Assembly (NCBI GenBank): GCA_031367345.1 | Contig: JANLPR010000053.1 | Span: 1 to 27,376, forward strand | DNA length: 27,376 bases | Reading direction: 5' to 3' | Source of the DNA: JADKIH01 sp031367345 | GTDB lineage: Bacteria; Bacteroidota; Bacteroidia; AKYH767-A; 2013-40CM-41-45 | Shown: positions 24,137 to 27,376 of the stretch, one piece after another | Numbering within the stretch: the stretch's first letter is position 1 | Layout of the letters: each line of letters starts with the position of its first letter | Notes under the pieces: model-generated | What the model saw: the letters and a program-made list of their open reading frames with translations, nothing else | Database searches by the model: none | Told to the model about the DNA's origin: nothing | Position numbers and translations under genes: made by a program

Positions 24137-24383
24137 TATTACACCGCATTTAAATAAAATAGCCACACTTTATTTAAAAAATAACAAACGAAAAGTTGGT
24201 TGGTTGTTTATCGACAAACTGAATAAAACGTCGGGGCGATTTATGGACACCATCTATTTTATAAGTGTGCAGAATGGGAAAAAGCTAATTCCCGAAATAG
24301 AGAGTCTAAATCAAAGTGCACTAGAGCCCTATCGAGAAGAAATTCCGGTTGAGTTAATAGAAAGGATTAGAAGTTCGAAGTAA
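24123..24383 (+). CDS. Hypothetical protein, 86 aa, Sm-like fold suspected
   Basis: I do not recognise the family by name. After a short helix (MGLDDITPHLNKI), strand-like segments TLYLKNNKRKVGWLFIDKL and DTIYFISVQNGKKLIPEIESL follow. This order (strongly bent strand with Gly, acidic turn, then Ile-Tyr strand) recalls small Sm/Hfq-type beta barrels. That is an inference from pattern only. The C-terminal helix is EEIPVELIERIRSSK. The start overlaps the upstream gene by 14 bp. Its TAA stop directly abuts the stop codon of convergent tatA with no base between. Confidence 0.65.
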   Translation: MGLDDITPHLNKIATLYLKNNKRKVGWLFIDKLNKTSGRFMDTIYFISVQNGKKLIPEIESLNQSALEPYREEIPVELIERIRSSK

Positions 24384-24575
24384 TTACTTCTGCTCTTCGT
24401 CTTTCTTCTCAACGCCATCTTTAGCGTCTTTGAATTCTTTAATTCCTTTACCTAAGCCTTTCGCTAATTCAGGAATACGTTTAGCTCCGAAAAAAATAAG
24501 GATCACGACAACGAGAAGGAAGATTTCACCTCCACCGAGGCCGCCTAAAAATCCGAGAAGAATGGATGAGATCAT
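24384..24575 (-). CDS. tatA: Sec-independent translocase component TatA/E
   Basis: This is the pore-forming subunit of the twin-arginine pathway, which exports folded proteins. The 63-aa protein starts MISSILLGFLGGLGGGEIF and has one transmembrane helix at about 14-29, with the polar Glu17. The hinge FFGAKRIPEL (Phe28-Phe29-Gly30, Pro35) leads into the amphipathic helix KGLGKGIKEFKDA. The tail is charged (KKDEEQK). Length and motif fit TatA rather than TatB. tatC is not in the window, as is usual for scattered tat genes in Bacteroidota. A good promoter lies just upstream. Confidence 0.94.
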   Translation of the reverse strand: MISSILLGFLGGLGGGEIFLLVVVILIFFGAKRIPELAKGLGKGIKEFKDAKDGVEKKDEEQK

Positions 24576-24610
24576 TTTTGTTAGTATTTAATTGGCCGTT
24601 AGGACCGTGA

Positions 24611-24642
24611 CAAATGTACTACTATAAAGGCTAGAGCGCAAA
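24611..24642 (-). promoter_or_regulatory. -33/-7 promoter of tatA
   Basis: On the minus strand, TTTG (24639-24642) and TACATTTG (24611-24618) match the Bacteroidota promoter exactly, with a 20-bp spacer. The predicted start near 24604 gives a leader of about 28 nt. The -33 region lies in the sequence TAGAGCGCAA (plus strand, 24632-24641), which is repeated directly at 24721-24730, 89 bp upstream of the promoter. Confidence 0.75.
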
Positions 24643-24780
24643 AGTGGAGGGAAAAATAGCGCGAGATAAAAGTAAATCGCTTAATTAAGAGTGAAACTGT
24701 ACGTTTTAGAGAACAACAGTTAGAGCGCAAGGGGTGGAATTTCGATGAAAGACCATACCGGAAGCGCGTTCAACGTCAAA

Positions 24781-24840
24781 GGAATCATGGGGCTGCCGAA
24801 TCACAGAATGGTTTATCTGCGTGCGGCGATCCATGATTCC
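24781..24840. other. Long-range perfect inverted repeat across the EnvC-like stop codon
   Basis: GGAATCATGG (24781-24790) and CCATGATTCC (24831-24840) are perfect inverse repeats separated by 40 bp. GCCG/CGGC pairs inside could extend the fold. The right arm lies within the last codons of the EnvC-like gene and the stop codon (24813-24815) is in the loop. It may be a 3' mRNA structure or a terminator-like fold, but no T tract follows. Confidence 0.5.
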
Positions 24841-26129
24841 GGATCCATTTTATTACTGCCTCTCCAAATTTCCAAATGCACTTCCGTTTTATCGTCGTCG
24901 TCGTTCGTAACAATAAGACCTAACGGCTGACGAGTAATAACTTTGTCGCCTGCTTTCACATACACCTGTTCGAGATTGCTATAGAGTGTAAAATATTCTC
25001 CGTGTTGAATAAGTACAGCGTATTTATCTACCACCAACAACACACGAATAACTTTTCCTTCGAAGATAGAGCGAGCCTTTGCGCCTTTCGATGAATTAAT
25101 ATTTACACCATTATTATTTGTAACCACATCTTTCCAGATTGGGTGCGCATGACGACCAAAAGAGCTGGAGATAATACCTTGTTCAACCGGCCAAGGCAAA
25201 CGACCTTTATTACTTTCAAAATCGTTGCTTAGTTTAATTGTTTCCGGAGTGTTGGCGAGTACAGAGGCTACATTAGGCACTTCCGTTTTATGACGAGTAG
25301 CGTTAGCGGTAAGAGTAGAATTCGACTGACGTTTGCTGGCGGCTTTGGCCATTTCAATTTCCTTACGAATAATATCTTCGATTTTGTTAGCGAGATTTTG
25401 TTCTTGGCGCGACTTTTCTTTTAAGTCGGCGCGAAGTTTTTTCTCTCTCGAAGAAAGATTATTGAGCATTGTTACTTGCTCTACTTTTTCCTTATCGAGT
25501 TGTTTCTTTTCTTTCTTTTGAGAGGTGAGTAATTGTTTCTTGTCGTACTTCACCACTTGAAGTTGAGTTTTCTTTCCGTTGAGCGAGTCTTGAACTTCAA
25601 CAATCATGTCGCGTTGTTGTACTCTGTAAATAGAAAGCTGGCGGAGATATTCCATTCTTTTGAAAGCCTGATTAAAATTAGCCGAAGAGAACACGAACAT
25701 TATTTTAGTGAAAGCGTTTTGATTTTTGTACGAGGCATAGAGCATTTGACCGTACTGTTGTTTCACCAGACTAAGGCGAGCGTTAAGAGAATCGATGTTC
25801 ATGCTTACATGCCCAATTTCATTATCGACCGACGATATTTCGGTATTGATAGTAGAAATAAGTTCGTTGCGGAACGTAATTTTTTTGTTGAGCGTAACGA
25901 GTTGGTTAAGCGAGTTCGATTTATTTTTTTTGGTTTGGCGAAGGAGTTGGTTTGTGTATTCGATGTCTTTACGAATAGCTTCGCGTTTTTTCTCTAGATC
26001 GCGTTTCGACTCACCGTAAGAAAAAGAAGGAATAACAGCCAACATACAAAGCACTGATAAAAAGAGAATTGCGCTCTTTTTTACAAGTGAATTTAATACA
26101 AACGAGATCGACGAACCCTTCAAAAACAT
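24813..26129 (-). CDS. EnvC-like murein hydrolase activator, coiled coil plus degenerate LytM (M23) domain
   Basis: The 438-aa protein has an N-terminal signal/anchor at about 18-38 (SAILFLSVLCMLAVIPSFSYG) and a long coiled coil at about 40-265 (rich in Lys/Glu/Gln heptads). A C-terminal LytM/M23 fold spans about 310-435. Active M23 enzymes need HxxxD and HxH; here NNNGVNI at 338-344 replaces the first metal pair (Asn339, Asn343) and YSNL at 383-386 has Asn385 instead of His. Only VHLEIW (His418) is kept. This pattern is known from EnvC, which does not cut peptidoglycan but activates amidases during cell division. I infer the same role. Its amidase partner is not in the window. Confidence 0.88.
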   Translation of the reverse strand: MFLKGSSISFVLNSLVKKSAILFLSVLCMLAVIPSFSYGESKRDLEKKREAIRKDIEYTNQLLRQTKKNKSNSLNQLVTLNKKITFRNELISTINTEISSVDNEIGHVSMNIDSLNARLSLVKQQYGQMLYASYKNQNAFTKIMFVFSSANFNQAFKRMEYLRQLSIYRVQQRDMIVEVQDSLNGKKTQLQVVKYDKKQLLTSQKKEKKQLDKEKVEQVTMLNNLSSREKKLRADLKEKSRQEQNLANKIEDIIRKEIEMAKAASKRQSNSTLTANATRHKTEVPNVASVLANTPETIKLSNDFESNKGRLPWPVEQGIISSSFGRHAHPIWKDVVTNNNGVNINSSKGAKARSIFEGKVIRVLLVVDKYAVLIQHGEYFTLYSNLEQVYVKAGDKVITRQPLGLIVTNDDDDKTEVHLEIWRGSNKMDPESWIAARR

Positions 26130-26229
26130 GATATAATTAGGTAATAAGAGCTAATTGAACGTAAGATAAGTCAAAAAGTTTGCAGAAAAATGAGTTTTGT
26201 GGAGAGTTGGTTTGGGCAAGGGTTAGTGG

Positions 26230-26293
26230 GTCAAAGGGGCCATCTTTTTTTACTTACCAATCACAACTCACTTCTTACTAAAATACTCACTAA
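26230..26293 (-). repeat. Short heptad element upstream of abiEi
   Basis: The lead GTCAAAGGGGCCATC (26230-26244) resembles the GTCAAAGGTCATT cores at 10572 and 10688. A T run and minus-orientation units follow: TTACCAA, TCACAAC, TCACTTC, TTACTAA at 26254-26281, with a last TCACTAA at 26287-26293 after a 2-bp slip. Only one or two possible plus-orientation units (GGTTAGTGG) are seen at its left, so the inverted end is weak or lost. Confidence 0.7.
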
Positions 26294-26306
26294 AAAAGAA
26301 AACTAC

Positions 26307-26337
26307 TTGACTTGTCCAGTACCGTTCACTACATTTG
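26307..26337 (+). promoter_or_regulatory. -33/-7 promoter of abiEi
   Basis: TTG at 26307-26309 and TACATTTG at 26330-26337 match the Bacteroidota promoter with a 20-bp spacer. Transcription should begin near 26344, inside the central operator palindrome, about 33 nt before the ATG at 26377. Confidence 0.72.
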
Positions 26338-26376
26338 TTTGTTCACGATTACGTGAACGTATCTAATATAGTGAAC
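26324..26376. promoter_or_regulatory. Four-half-site nested operator of the AbiE system
   Basis: The inner perfect palindrome is GTTCACG-ATTA-CGTGAAC (26341-26358). The outer pair is GTTCACT (26324-26330) and AGTGAAC (26370-26376). Both are centred on nearly the same base (26349.5 and 26350). Half-sites on each side are 17-18 bp apart. The set covers the -7 box, the start site and the leader up to the start codon. This fits the known negative autoregulation of abiE promoters by AbiEi. Confidence 0.75.
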
Positions 26377-27375
26377 ATGAATGAACGTAACGCAGCAAAT
26401 ATGGCTTTGGCAAATCTCCAAAAGACAGCCCAAATAAAGGGAAAGTGGAAGCCAATTGTCAAAGACGGAATTGATGGGCAAATAGAATTTACCCTTGATA
26501 AAAGCCTGTTTAAAATGAACGCAAAGGTTAAAAATAACCTAAGAACAATCCACCTTCCCCAAATTTACAAATTGGCGAAAACTAATGCGCCACTAATGGT
26601 TATTGCGGAGCACATTTTTCCGAAAATAAAAGAAGAATTAAGAAAGCACAATATTGCTTATTTAGAAGGTAATGGTAATATTTGGTTAAAATTCGGGAAA
26701 GGATTGTTATGGATTGATGCTAATAAAACCCTTCCTGAAAATAAAGAAAAGATTAATCGTGCATTTACAAAAACAGGATTAAAAGTCTTGTTTGATTTTC
26801 TGCAAGATGAAACTTTAATAAATACACCGTACCGTGAAATTGCACTTAGAGCCGAAGTAGCTTTAGGAAATGTTAATTACATTTTAAACGGCTTAAAGGA
26901 AAAGGGCTTCCTTTTGAAAATGAATAAGGATGAATATAAATTCAATAATAAAAAAGAATTACTGAATGCTTGGATGATAAAGTATGCAGAGAAATTAAAA
27001 CCCGATTTAGAAATTGGAACTTTTAGATTTTTAAAAGATGAAGATTTTATAAACTGGAAGAGGCTACCAATTAAGCAAGGTAAAACTTGGTGGGGTGGAG
27101 AACCGGGGGCAGAATTGGTAACTAATTATTTGAAACCGGCAGTTCTTACTTTATACACTTTAGAAACTAAAAATGAAATAATAAAACATTATCGATTAAT
27201 TCCTGATCCAAATGGAAATGTAAAGGTGTATAGGAAATTTTGGAAATACGATGATGAAAATACTATTACTGTGCCTCCACTTTTAATATATACAGACTTA
27301 ATGAATACTGGCGATTATCGCTGTATTGAAACAGCACAAAAAATTTACAATGACCTTCTTAAAGGAAAATTTTGA
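26377..27375 (+). CDS. abiEi: AbiEi-family antitoxin of a type IV toxin-antitoxin system
   Basis: This is the antitoxin and autorepressor of an AbiE abortive-infection/toxin-antitoxin pair; the partner AbiEii is a nucleotidyltransferase-like toxin. The 332-aa protein begins at the ATG at 26377 (MNERNAANMALANLQ). A TTG 42 bp upstream would be in frame but sits inside the -7 box, so it is rejected. The N-terminal region is a long variant with NIAYLEGNGNIWLKFGKGLLWIDA (about 93-116). A winged-helix region follows at about 130-185 (TPYREIALRAEVALGNVNYI...LKEKGFLL). The AbiEi C-terminal signature comes next: LLNAWMIKYAEKLKPDLEIG, WWGGEPGAELVTNYLKPAVL and LTLYT. The stop codon ends one base before the window edge, so an abiEii gene could start immediately beyond. 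It is preceded by a palindromic operator. Confidence 0.85.
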   Translation: MNERNAANMALANLQKTAQIKGKWKPIVKDGIDGQIEFTLDKSLFKMNAKVKNNLRTIHLPQIYKLAKTNAPLMVIAEHIFPKIKEELRKHNIAYLEGNGNIWLKFGKGLLWIDANKTLPENKEKINRAFTKTGLKVLFDFLQDETLINTPYREIALRAEVALGNVNYILNGLKEKGFLLKMNKDEYKFNNKKELLNAWMIKYAEKLKPDLEIGTFRFLKDEDFINWKRLPIKQGKTWWGGEPGAELVTNYLKPAVLTLYTLETKNEIIKHYRLIPDPNGNVKVYRKFWKYDDENTITVPPLLIYTDLMNTGDYRCIETAQKIYNDLLKGKF

Positions 27376-27376
27376 A

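Noticed and set aside
26335..26376. Upstream TTG start for AbiEi
   Set aside because: The TTG lies inside the -7 box, upstream of the predicted transcription start, and the added residues encode only operator DNA.

Overview
The window looks like chromosomal DNA of a Bacteroidota bacterium. Three observations support this. Two secreted proteins carry type IX secretion (T9SS) C-terminal sorting domains. Several promoters fit the phylum-specific -33 TTG / -7 TAnnTTTG pattern at 20-22 bp spacing. Start codons rarely have a Shine-Dalgarno sequence. The DNA is AT-rich, and no rRNA, tRNA or transposase was seen. I cannot place it below phylum with confidence; a free-living, gliding-type aerobe is plausible (class Ia ribonucleotide reductase, cytochrome c, T9SS).

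Layout. 1-460: two direct repeat copies and the nrdA terminator. 465-4009 (minus): nrdB-nrdA, a class Ia ribonucleotide reductase resembling the eukaryotic enzyme. 4010-4782: gene-free divergent spacer. 4783-10503 (plus): a very large secreted M36 metalloprotease, then an M1/LTA4H-like lipoprotein aminopeptidase. 10840-11879: a small outer-membrane barrel protein and a phosphinothricin-type N-acetyltransferase. 12015-13919: a compact arsenic operon, arsR-arsI-arsC-aquaporin. 13950-18324 (minus): a two-gene amidohydrolase operon in which two of the three amidohydrolase domains have lost the HxH metal motif. 18502-20338 (plus): a membrane-anchored cytochrome c and the GTPase HflX. 20611-23238 (minus): a T9SS cargo protein and an MltD-like lytic transglycosylase with two LysM domains. 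23813-24383 (plus): two overlapping small genes of unknown function. 24384-26129 (minus): tatA and an EnvC-like protein with a degenerate LytM domain. 26377-27375 (plus): an AbiEi-type antitoxin with a four-half-site operator on its promoter; its partner toxin would lie beyond the right edge.

How genes work together. ArsC makes arsenite from arsenate, ArsI can make it from trivalent organoarsenicals, and the aquaporin would let it leave. The neighbouring acetyltransferase fits the ArsN1 type that acts on arsinothricin/phosphinothricin. No ArsB or Acr3 pump is visible. Cell-wall genes (lytic transglycosylase, EnvC-like activator) and secreted peptidases make up much of the rest.

The least explained signal is a family of intergenic elements built from degenerate 7-bp units with the consensus NNNRTRA. 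They occur at 1-383, 2838-3039, 10490-10823, 20341-20611 and 26230-26293. In three of these loci the units point inward from both ends. Every unit carries TAA or TGA, and a 7-bp period is coprime with 3, so a run of three units closes all three reading frames. One array supplies the stop codon of the M1 peptidase, one starts 3 bp from the nrdA start codon, and one fills the gap between two convergent genes to within 2 bp of each stop.
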